From Bacteroidales bacterium (lineage in GTDB: Bacteria; Bacteroidota; Bacteroidia; Bacteroidales; Muribaculaceae): 64,000 bases of DNA. The notes below the pieces were generated by a model, which worked only from the letters and a program-made list of their open reading frames with translations, did not search any database and was not told where the DNA came from. Shown one piece after another: positions 29,255 to 38,306 of the stretch. Both the position numbers and the translations under genes were made by a program. Within the stretch, counting starts at the first letter, position 1, and each line of letters opens with the position of its first letter. The stretch covers positions 2,418,001 through 2,482,000 of the forward strand of contig CP091725.1 of the NCBI GenBank assembly GCA_022009815.1, given 5' to 3'.

Positions 29255-29680
29255 ACATTCAAGATTTGACGCAGTACACTCGCCGACGCCAACAAAAGGC
29301 GTCAGGAAGCCATATTTGAGGTCATATACCATGATTTATATGCCTTTCCTCGAATGTATGGTTTTATGGCGGTCAGGATACAGCATATGGAGTTTGTCAT
29401 TCAAACAGATGAAACAGAATTTCCTCTGAAATATTTTTATGGCGAGAGTGCCAGCGCCATAAAAATCCAAATCTGGGTGACGCTGATTGCGGATCTTCTG
29501 CTGATGGTGATGCAGAAGGGATTGAAACGACAATGGAGCTTCTCAGGACTGACTACTATGGTCAGGATAACACTGATGTACTACGTCGATTTCTACAGTC
29601 TGTTCAACAACCCCGAAAAGGAATGGGATATCATTCTTTCCAAGGCTTTCGATGCACCTTCTGAACCATCTCTTTGATTA
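29255..29680 (+). pseudogene. IS4-like transposase C-terminal remnant
   Basis: Translation in two frames gives the conserved end of a Bacteroidales IS4-like transposase: SFKQMKQNF, then after a one-base shift PLKYFYGES, IKIQIWVTLIADLLLMVMQKG and FSGLTTMVRITLMYYVDFYS, ending at a TGA near 29678. The DDE core is missing. It is fused directly to the broken right end of cassette C2, so an IS insertion or IS-mediated deletion probably truncated C2. Confidence 0.75.
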
Positions 29681-29699
29681 AGGTGGGCTTAATAAACAA

Positions 29700-29745
29700 A
29701 AAGTATGACTCGAACGCCGTAAAATTAGCATTCAAGTCATACTTT
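29700..29745 (-). terminator. Terminator after lon
   Basis: An 11-bp perfect stem (AAAGTATGACT and AGTCATACTTT) with a 24-base loop, about 40 bases past the lon stop on the minus strand. The long loop makes it a moderate candidate. Confidence 0.5.
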
Positions 29746-29785
29746 ATTGCTTTTTCTGAGTTTTATCGGGCAGCAATAATTCATT

Positions 29786-32223
29786 TTATTCTGTAACGAT
29801 TTCGTTTGTCAGAGCCAGGTCAAGAACATCTTTGATTGTTGAGACATAATGGAATGTCAGACCGTTCAAATATAACGGTTTAATCTCCAGAATGTCTTTC
29901 TTATTTTCCTTCGACAGAATAATATCTGTAATCCCTGCACGTTTGGCCGCAAGAATTTTTTCTTTGATGCCGCCTACAGGAAGCACTTTCCCGCGCAGTG
30001 TAATCTCTCCGGTCATCGCAATGTGGTCCTTAACTTTTCTTTTTGTAAAAGAAGATGCCAAAGATGTCGCCATGGTGACACCGGCTGATGGACCATCCTT
30101 AGGAATTGCACCCTCTGGAACGTGAATGTGCACATTGTAACTGTCGAATATGTCAGGCGATATGCCGAATTTGTTGCAATTGGCTTTCAAATATTGTAGG
30201 GCAATAACCGCCGATTCCTTCATCACGTCTCCGAGGTTTCCGGTAAGAGTCAGCTTCTCGCCTTTGCCTTTTGACAGAGATGACTCGATAAACAAAATCT
30301 CTCCTCCGACAGCAGTCCACGCAAGACCAGTCACAACTCCGATTTGATCGTTTCCCTCGTAGCGGTCAGGGCTGAATTCCTCCTGTCCTAGATACTCTTT
30401 AAGGCCGTCGATAGAAACGGTCTTTTCAAAAGGCTTTCCGCTCGCTTTCTGCAATGCGATGCGGCGCATCACTTTTGCTATTTTCTTTTCAAGTTGTCTG
30501 ACTCCAGATTCTCGTGTGTAGGATTCCACAATTTTCACAAGAACCTTTTTAGGGAAAGAAATCTCCTTTTCCTCGAATCCGTGTTCTTTCAACTGTTTCG
30601 GAACCAAGAATTTCTTTGCGATTTCAACCTTCTCTTCCAAAATGTAACCTGACACATCTATCAGCTCCATACGGTCAAGCAATGGCTGAGAAAGGGTTGA
30701 TAGGGTATTGGCGGTGGCAATAAACATCACACGCGACAGGTCGTAGTCAACGTCCACATAGTTGTCGTGGAAATGGCAGTTCTGTTCAGGATCCAATGCC
30801 TCCAGTAATGCCGACGACGGGTCGCCCTTGAAATCTTGGCCAAGTTTGTCAATCTCGTCCAAAACAAATACCGGATTCGATGACTTGCTCTTAATCAAAC
30901 CTTGTATGATTCGTCCCGGCATAGCACCTATATATGTCTTGCGATGGCCTCGGATTTCCGCTTCGTCATGCAGTCCGCCAAGCGACATTCTCACATATTT
31001 GCGATGCAAGGCTTCCGCTATCGACTTGCCAAGAGAGGTTTTGCCGACTCCCGGAGGACCATATAGACATAAGATTGGGGCTCTCATGTCGCCTCGCAGC
31101 TTAAGCACTGCCAAATGCTCAAGAATGCGCTCTTTTACCTTGTCCAGTCCGAAATGGTCTTTGTCGAGCTGTTTTTCTGCATTGGAAATATCGAAATTGT
31201 CTTCTGTATATTCATTCCAGGGCAAGTCGAGAAGTGTCTCCAAATAGTTGTACTGCACAGAATAGTCTGGAGTTTGTGGCTGTAGACGTTCAAGTTTGCG
31301 CATCTCCTTTTTGAATGTGTTCTTGACATCCTCATTCCACAGTTTCTGCTCGGCTCTTTGATAAAGCTCGTCAATATCGTGCTCGTCGGTGTCTCCAAGC
31401 TCATCCTGAATTGTGCGGATTTGCTGCTGAAGGAAATGTGCCCGTTGTTGCTCGGAAATATCTTTCTGTGTTCTTGACTCAATGTCTGCGCGGATGTCAA
31501 CCAGTTGAGACTCTCTGTTGAGATACATAAACAGGGAATATGCCCGTTGCTTATCGAAAGGTTGGACAGCAACCGCTGTTTGACATTGGGTTCCAAAGGG
31601 GAGTTCGCGCACAAGAAATCAATCAGATGAACTGGATTGTCGATGTTTTTTATGGCAAAAGTCAATTCGTTCATCTTGTTACCCAACTTGTCGAGCATCT
31701 TCAATGTGATTTCACGAAGACTTGTCACCAGTACGTTGAACTCCTTGTCGTCTGACAATGGGTACTCTTCTTCAAGTGGCGTGATGTTAGCCCTCAAGAA
31801 AGGCTTGGTGCTTGTCACACTGTCGAGTTGGAATGGGTATTTGCCTTGGATGATGACGTTTGTGGAATTGTCTGGAAATTCCAACACTCGTATAATTTCT
31901 GCGACTACGCCTATTTGATATAGACCATCCTGACCGGGGTCCTCGTCTTTTGCGTCTTTTTGGCAGATCACGCCGATTGGCGTTTTCGTTTTTTGTGCCG
32001 CTTCAATTAGTGCCAAAGATTTGTCGCGGCCAACCGCTACTGGAATTGCGACATTGGGAAACAACACCATATTCCGAAGCGCCAAGATAGGAACATCGGA
32101 CGTAAATGACTGTGGGTCTATATCGTTGTCAGTATTTTCGTTGGCTTTTACATCTGTGAAGATTTGGCATATTTGTGGGCTTCCATCTTCTTCGACCAAC
32201 TTGCTGTCTGTAAAATCAATCAT
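29786..32223 (-). CDS. lon: ATP-dependent protease Lon (one frameshift)
   Basis: Homohexameric AAA+ protease degrading misfolded and regulatory proteins. The N-terminal substrate-binding domain begins at the ATG at 32223. Walker A is GPPGVGKTS, and the catalytic Ser-Lys dyad lies in PKDGPSAGVTMATSL and GGIKEKILAAKRAG. The frame changes near 31556 (SNLSI joined to KQRAYSLFMYLNRES); the assembled protein is about 812 residues, normal for Bacteroidales. A single shift in an otherwise perfect gene suggests a sequence error. Flanked by a thioredoxin-like gene upstream behind its own terminator. Confidence 0.93.
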
Positions 32224-32285
32224 TGTCAAAATTTATTTTATATATCCTATAGCAAAAAAAATGCCAAACAATTTCTTAATAAAAA

Positions 32286-32313
32286 GCCGGAACAATTTTT
32301 CAATTGTTCCGGC
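32286..32313 (-). terminator. Terminator after thioredoxin-like gene
   Basis: A 12-bp perfect stem (GCCGGAACAATT with its complement), 4-base loop, followed on the minus strand by TTTTTATT. A classic Rho-independent terminator 9 bases past the stop at 32322. Confidence 0.85.
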
Positions 32314-32321
32314 ATGTGTGG

Positions 32322-32810
32322 CTATTGACAAAAATATTTAGTCAACTGTTGCTGCGTCGGATTGATGGCAAGAATCTTCCCGTCTTTATCAAGAAGATAG
32401 CTGTTCATTCCGCTCTTTAGACGATACCGTTTGTACACTTCGGATTCCATACCGTCTTTTTCGTAAAATTGCGATACTTCTGATAGCCGATCTGTTCTGA
32501 CAAGCTCTTTGAACATATTGTCGCTGTCGTCGAAATTAACAGAAATAAAACTCAAATTTTTTCCGATGGATTTGAAAAATCTGTCGTAATGAATGTTTCT
32601 GATGCGAGCTTCCGCATCGTCCGACGTCCAAAAATTGACTATCACATAATTGCCTCTCGTTTCGCTTAGTTTGAAATGATTCCCTAATTTGCTTATTTCA
32701 AAGTTTGGGGCGAAAGAGTTGATATCAACACTTACATCATAACTGTTGTAAGAAGATGTAAATACCAACAATATGGCAATTGTCGCAATTGCTGTAAATG
32801 TTCTCCTCAT
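32322..32810 (-). CDS. Thioredoxin-fold protein lacking the CxxC site
   Basis: 162 residues with an N-terminal hydrophobic segment (about 5-20, AIATIAILLVFTSS), so exported or anchored. The rest resembles TlpA/ResA-type thioredoxin folds: APNFEISKLGNHFKLSETRGNYVIVNFW, then a central SFISVNFDDSD and a C-terminal SYLLDKDGKILAINP. Where family members have WCxxC after the FW, this one has T-S-D-D65-A-E-A68, so both redox cysteines are missing and it cannot be a disulfide reductase. It may be a structural or binding relative. It has its own TACCTTTG promoter, an unusual structured leader and a strong terminator, hence monocistronic. Confidence 0.75.
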   Translation of the reverse strand: MRRTFTAIATIAILLVFTSSYNSYDVSVDINSFAPNFEISKLGNHFKLSETRGNYVIVNFWTSDDAEARIRNIHYDRFFKSIGKNLSFISVNFDDSDNMFKELVRTDRLSEVSQFYEKDGMESEVYKRYRLKSGMNSYLLDKDGKILAINPTQQQLTKYFCQ

Positions 32811-32918
32811 TCATTTAAATTATAGTTCACACTAAAGGCTTTCTTGGGAGTCCACCTGAGAAAAGCCCCTGCCGATTTCGGCAATGGAGAGATCTCTTTC
32901 TCTCGTTTTTTTTAATTC
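32811..32918 (-). promoter_or_regulatory. Structured 5' leader or small RNA before thioredoxin-like gene
   Basis: About 108 bases between the predicted start of transcription and the ATG. On the minus strand three hairpins occur in a row: GAGAGA-aagaga-TCTCTC, GCCGA-aa-TCGGC, and GGCTTTTCT with AGAAAGCC enclosing CAGGTGGACTCCCA. The leader is long for this window and dense in paired segments. It could be a cis-regulatory leader or a separate small RNA reading into the gene; I do not recognise a named family with confidence. Confidence 0.4.
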
Positions 32919-32924
32919 CGCAGA

Positions 32925-32932
32925 CAAAGGTA
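32925..32932 (-). promoter_or_regulatory. -7 box upstream of structured leader
   Basis: TACCTTTG on the minus strand, TAnnTTTG consensus. The rest of the gap up to the nitroreductase stop (32933-33186) holds an AACCTTTT(T)GT / ACAAAAGGTT inverted repeat at 32963-33000 and a TGTTAA / TTAACA repeat near 33079-33102, but no gene. Confidence 0.55.
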
Positions 32933-33186
32933 TAAAAAAATATCGTTGATACAAAGCATTTTAACCTTTTTGTCGACTTTAAACCAATTACAAAAGGTTA
33001 TTTGCATCGCTGGCAAATAGCACTACATACGGCTTTACAAGCCATTCCCGCTGATGTGGAGCGACACGAATATGGGCTTGTTAATAAAACATTTTTTAAC
33101 ACAGCAGAGCTGCCATGCTTCACTCCTTGAATTGCTCAAAACGGTTCGGACCGATAGCATTCCTGAATCCTTGAAGATATTCAAGG

Positions 33187-33957
33187 CTATTTGCTGAACT
33201 TGAATCCTTGCTGCTCAATAAAATCAAAAAATATTTTAGAGAAAGTCTCGTTGTTTTCTTTAGAATATCTGATATCCGTAAACACCTGAGCCAATGAATC
33301 CTTTCCATTTTCCTTGACAAAATTGATGTTTGCCGGCAACTCTTCCTTTTCTTTGTAAAGATTGGAGATGTCGGTTGTGGAATAATCAGCATATCGCTCC
33401 TTGTGTATGATTCCTTGCAATGGAATTCGCTCCGATTTGGCTGAATCATCATCGGGAATGCCGACAGACAGAGTCACGATAGGGACAACGTATTGTGGAA
33501 GATTAAGCGTTTTGGCAATTTGTGGGGCATTGTATGTTGTCGTGCCGAGGTAGCAGCATCCAAGTCCGTTCATCTCGGCTATGGTGCAGAATTGCTGGGC
33601 GAATATTGTGGCGTCGAGAAACGCAGCGACAAATGATTGGAAATTGTCGAATCCTGGCTTGGCATTGCTCAGCTCGCACCATTTTATAAAACGGTTGAAG
33701 TCGGCGCAGAAAGTTAATAGCATTGGTGCTCCGGTTGCCGCCGGCTGATTGAAATGACTTTTTGCCAATTCTTCCTTGATGCTCTTGTCTGTTGTTATGA
33801 CAACACTGTATAGTTGCATTCCTCCAGTTGTCGGGGATTGAGCCGCAGCATCAAGCATGCGCTCAACGGTGTCGCTGGGAATGGCTTCTGATTTGTATTT
33901 TCTTATGGTTTTACGATTAAACCTAAAATCCGCAAGCAATCTCAATGGCAATCTCAA
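33187..33957 (-). CDS. Nitroreductase-family flavoprotein
   Basis: About 250 residues of an FMN-dependent nitroreductase, NfsA/Frp-like, using NAD(P)H to reduce nitro compounds or quinones; cytosolic. The family start motif NRKTIRKYKSEAIP is followed by AAAQSPTTGGMQLYSVV and the central AEMNGLGCCYLGTT. The annotated N-terminus (MRLPLRLLADFRF) is unlikely to be original: the homologous sequence begins right at NRKTIRKY and an IS1380 element lies about 75 bases upstream. The gene has probably lost its native start region or promoter to that insertion, so expression is doubtful. Confidence 0.85.
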   Translation of the reverse strand: MRLPLRLLADFRFNRKTIRKYKSEAIPSDTVERMLDAAAQSPTTGGMQLYSVVITTDKSIKEELAKSHFNQPAATGAPMLLTFCADFNRFIKWCELSNAKPGFDNFQSFVAAFLDATIFAQQFCTIAEMNGLGCCYLGTTTYNAPQIAKTLNLPQYVVPIVTLSVGIPDDDSAKSERIPLQGIIHKERYADYSTTDISNLYKEKEELPANINFVKENGKDSLAQVFTDIRYSKENNETFSKIFFDFIEQQGFKFSK

Positions 33958-34026
33958 TTGCAGTAAAGAGCTTGAACACTATGCATCATGATAGTATGAG
34001 CGTGAATTTTGTCCGATTTGTGCATA

Positions 34027-35522
34027 CCTTCCCCTTACCCCACAATGCGACTTGAGGCAATACGCAGATTAAAACCATAAGGAACGGACTTTATCCGAAT
34101 CCAGTTTTGAAAGGTCTTGCATAAGCCCGGTTTTTCAGTATAGATATTCAGCACGTATTGCCTTGCTGTCATGATCCACTTGGCAGGTACGGAGATGAAG
34201 CTGAAGACAAAAGCCTTTATGCGACTCGTTTCCTTGAGCCCGAAAGCCTTGGTGTCAAGCTTGCTAATGATGGTCTTATAGAAATTGTGTATCAATGCCG
34301 TAAGCAGAAGGAATACAGTGTTCTCTGACATGAACGACTTGGGGAGCCTGTTCCAGCCGAATCCGTTGTTCATATCATCGAATATACGCTCTTTGCCCCC
34401 ACGCTTGTTGTAAAATTCGACGATGTCTCTTGTTGATGAGTCATAATCGTTGGTAAGAATGGATCTGTAGGTGTATTCACCTTCCCACAAGTCAAGCTCT
34501 CCATCCATGCGCTTTTTGTCTCTGGATGACAAGACGATAGCACTTGCCTTCCCATTTCTCAACGAGAATGGAATTGAGTTCGAACTGGATGCCGTTAATC
34601 TCCTCCGTCTTCCATCCTCTCAGAGCAAAGATGTCATTGTAGAGCGAACTGCATCGGTTGGCACGGATGTAGAAATGTTTGCAATGCTTCTCTATCTCAC
34701 TGACGATTTCCTTCGAGCAGGAACCGCAGTCTGCCCTGAAGCGATTTACACGGATGTTCTGGGATTCCAGAAGAGCGAAGAATCTCTTATGGGTGTCTGC
34801 CTGATGAAAAACGCACATTCGTGTTACCATCGCTGTTCTCGATATAGACTATCTTGTCACCGATAACATATACGCCAGGCCTGTAGCCGAGGAACTTTTT
34901 GTAGGTCGGTTTTGCATCATACTTCTCCGTTTCAAGGAACTGATGGTCAAAGTCAACATCGTATTCCTCAATTTCCTTCAACTCGCCTGTAGAAACCAAA
35001 GCGTTTATAAGCAATGTGTTGAGTTTGTCTGCAGTATTGAAATCATAGGTCTTGCCTTGGTCGGAAGTATAGGAGATGTTTTCCTGTGTCAGTTCCTTGA
35101 TGGCTCTGAGGATGGTATCAGAGCTGCATGTACGAAGGGTAGGATGATACGAGAGATGGCGCATCAGTTGTGACGTTACATCTTCCACGCATGAGCCGCC
35201 ACAGAAATAAACGCTCATCAGCGAACGGACTATCTCGCTGAACTGATATCCGAAGATACTGCTGCATCTCTGACCCAGTGTTGAGTCGATAACGGGTGAA
35301 AGCATGGAGTCAAATTTCTCCATGATTGAAAAAATTCCTCCAAAAGGTGTGAGTTTCTCAGATTTAATTTGTATTTTTGCCATGTCATATTAGAGTTTTG
35401 CTTGTTTTCTTTTTGCAACACTAAGATAAGTGAAAATTCTGACATGGCAAAAATCCTGGGCAACTTTTTTGTTGCTCAGGAACTTATAAATAAAGTTAAA
35501 TTATAGTGTTGCGGAATTAAGG
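34027..35522 (-). mobile_element. IS1380-family insertion sequence
   Basis: A transposase gene with about 140 bases upstream, inserted between a TACCTTTG promoter box (35564) and the nitroreductase. The right end reads CCTTAATTCCGCAACACTAT when taken inward; the left end candidate CCTTACCCCACAATGCGAC near 34028 matches it only partly. Exact termini and target duplication are therefore uncertain. Confidence 0.65.
34035..35383 (-). pseudogene. IS1380 transposase (two frameshifts)
   Basis: Three consecutive frames make one DDE transposase of about 445 residues. The N-terminus MAKIQIKSEKLTPFGGIF and the line SLMSVYFCGGSCVEDVTSQL are characteristic of Bacteroidales IS1380 elements. The middle piece holds ADCGSCSKEIV and the last piece FNKR-type helices (DIVEFYNKRGGKERIFDDM) containing the final catalytic acid region. 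Shifts fall near 34815 and 34560. These may be sequence errors, so activity cannot be judged. Confidence 0.8.
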
Positions 35523-35563
35523 TTAAAGAAGAAATTCATATTCATAATTTATTGTTTTTATTG

Positions 35564-35571
35564 CAAAGGTA
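35564..35571 (-). promoter_or_regulatory. Orphaned -7 box beside IS1380
   Basis: TACCTTTG on the minus strand, pointing toward IS1380 and the nitroreductase beyond it. It is followed by an ATGAATATGAAT, a possible original start of the nitroreductase gene before the IS separated them. The rest of 35384-35717 is the IS flank and the nrdJ upstream region, with no gene. Confidence 0.45.
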
Positions 35572-35717
35572 GTCAATAAATCCGGAATGTCGCAAAAAGC
35601 AACAAACACCCAAGAGCATAAAATAGTCTGAATATATTTTGAGAATACTGGAAATTTTGCAATCTTTGCATTGATGAATGAAAAGCATCAGTAACTATTA
35701 TTAAATCAAACACTGTT

Positions 35718-38262
35718 GTGGAGATAAACATATATTCTTACGACGAGGCTTTCAATGCCTCATATGACTATTTTAACGGCGATGAACTCGCTGCTCGCGT
35801 CTGGGTCAACAAATACGCTTTGAAGGACTCATACGGAAACATTTATGAAAAGACGCCGGACGATATGCACCATCGATTGGCATCGGAATTGGCACGGATT
35901 GAAAGTAAATACAAGAATCCTTTGTCGGAAACGGATATTTTCAACTTGATGAAGGATTTCAAATACATTGTACCGCAAGGAAGCCCGATGGCGGGAATCG
36001 GAAACAATTATCAAGTAGGGTCGTTGTCAAACTGTTTCGTAATCGGTCTTGACGGCGCTCCGGACTCTTATGGAGGCATCATCAAAATCGACGAGGAACA
36101 AGTGCAGCTGATGAAGCGCAGAGGCGGCGTGGGGCACGACCTCTCACATGTGCGCCCAAAGGGTTCGCCTGTGAAAAATTCAGCTCTTACGTCAACGGGA
36201 TTGGTGCCGTTTATGGAACGCTACTCAAATTCCACAAGAGAAGTTGCGCAAGATGGACGTCGCGGAGCGTTGATGCTGTCGGTTTCAATAAAGCATCCCG
36301 ACAGCGAGGCATTCATCGATGCGAAAATGACAGAAGGCAAAGTTACGGGTGCCAATGTGTCGGTACGCGTAGACGACGAGTTCATGCGGGCGGCAGAAAC
36401 CGATGCGGAATATGAACAGAAATTCCCGGTTGACAGCGAGCATCCATATGTGTCAAAAAAAATAAATGCAAACGCCCTTTGGCGAAAGATTGTGCATAAT
36501 GCGTGGAAGAGCGCTGAACCAGGTGTGCTTTTCTGGGATACGATAACGCGAGAGTCTATCCCTGATTGTTACGCTGACTTAGGGTTTAAAACGATATCCA
36601 CAAATCCTTGTGGCGAAATTCCGTTGTGCCCGTATGACAGCTGCCGGCTTATTGCTGTAAACCTGTATTCATACGTAAAAAATCCTTTCACAGCCGAAGC
36701 AGAATTTGACTTTGACCTTTTCCGACAACACATCAGATGTGCTCAGCGACTGATGGACGACATTATCGATCTGGAAATGGAAAAAATTGATAAAATCATT
36801 GCCAAAATAGAGTCCGATCCAGAAACGGAAGAAGTTAAAGCCACAGAATTGAATCTGTGGAAGAAAATCCGCAACAAGACTTTGGCTGGACGACGCACTG
36901 GACTTGGAACAACAGCGGAAGGAGATATGCTTGCCGCAATGGGCTTCCGTTATGGAACTCCAGAGGCTACGGCTTTTTCTGTGTCTGTACACAAGACGTT
37001 GGCACTTGCGGCCTACTGGTCTTCGGTCGAGATGGCAAAGGAGCGTGGCGCATTCTCTTTGTACGACGCCAAGAGGGAAGAGGCAAATCCTTACATAAAC
37101 CGATTGAAGGACGCTGACCCTTCTTTGTATGATGAGATGATAAAATACGGGCGACGCAACATTGCATGCTTGACAATCGCCCCGACGGGAACTACAAGCT
37201 TGATGACACAAACCACATCCGGCATAGAGCCGGTCTTTATGCCTGTATATAAGCGCCGTCGCAAGGTTAACCCGAATGAGCCGGGCGTACATGTGGATTA
37301 TGTAGACGAAACTGGTGATGCGTTTGAAGAATATGTAGTTTATCACCATAAGTTTATATCCTGGATGGATGCGAATGGCATCAAACGCAAAGAAAAGTTC
37401 TCACAAGAGGAGTTGGATGAATTGGTGGCGAAATCTCCGTACAACAAAGCCACAGCAAACGACATTGACTGGCATGAGAAGGTTAAGATGCAGGGAGAAA
37501 TCCAAAAATGGGTTGACCATTCAATAAGTGTTACAATCAACTTGCCGTCGGATGTGACCGAAGATCTGATAAACGAGCTGTATATGGAAGCGTGGAAAGC
37601 TGGATGCAAGGGATGCACCGTGTATCGTGACGGTTCACGCTCAGGAGTTCTTGTGTCGACTCAAAAGGAGAAAAAGAAGGTGGAGGCTCCAGTCCACACA
37701 GGTTTTGAGGAGCGCCACGTGCTTAAACGACCGATTGAATTGGAGGCGGATGTTGTCAGATTCCAGAATAACAAAGAGAAATGGATTGCGTTTGTCGGAC
37801 TTATCGATGGCAGACCTTATGAAATATTTACTGGTCTTGCAGATGATGAAGATGGCATCTTCTGTCCGAAATCTGTGAGCAAAGGAAATCATCAAGGCTA
37901 TTGACGAGAATGGCAACAAGCGCTATGATTTTCAGTTCATCAATAAGCGTGGATACAAGACGACAATAGAGGGCCTCTCTGACAAGTTCAATCCTGAGTA
38001 TTGGAATTATGCCAAATTGATATCAGGCGTGTTGCGCTATGGCATGCCAATTGACCAAGTGATGAAGCTGGTTGGTGGACTCGAGCTCAACAGCGAATCT
38101 ATCAACACCTGGAAAATGGGCGTTGAGCGGGCTTTGAAGAAGTATTTGCCGGAAGGCACCAAAGCCAAAGGTCAGAAATGTCCTAATTGCGGACAAGAAA
38201 CATTGATATACCAAGAGGGCTGTTTGATTTGCACTTCGTGCGGCACATCAAGATGCGGATAG
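35718..38262 (+). CDS. nrdJ: Adenosylcobalamin-dependent ribonucleotide reductase, class II (one frameshift)
   Basis: Makes deoxyribonucleotides from ribonucleotides using a B12-derived radical. About 847 residues. Recognisable: SLSNCFVIGLDGAPDSYGG with the first active-site cysteine, STNPCGEIPLCPYDSC with the N-x-C-x-E radical-site pattern, APTGTTSLMTQTTSGIEPVF, and a C-terminal zinc ribbon CPNCG...CTSCG. The start is a GTG (GTG GAG ATA). The frame shifts near 37882 (SVSKG then EIIKAIDENGNKRY), probably an error. No B12 riboswitch could be recognised in the upstream 150 bases. malQ follows after 44 bases. Confidence 0.92.
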
Positions 38263-38306
38263 AGAAACTAACCTATGGAATATTCATTAAGTAAATATAT
38301 TAACCT

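Noticed and set aside
35530..35717. Cobalamin riboswitch upstream of the B12-dependent reductase
   Set aside because: Searched for a B12-box-like segment and long-range pairing; none recognisable, and the region is partly IS flank.
37870..37900. Programmed frameshift in nrdJ or lpxC-fabZ
   Set aside because: Shifts of the same kind occur in many unrelated essential genes of the window, often beside homopolymers, so error is the simpler cause.
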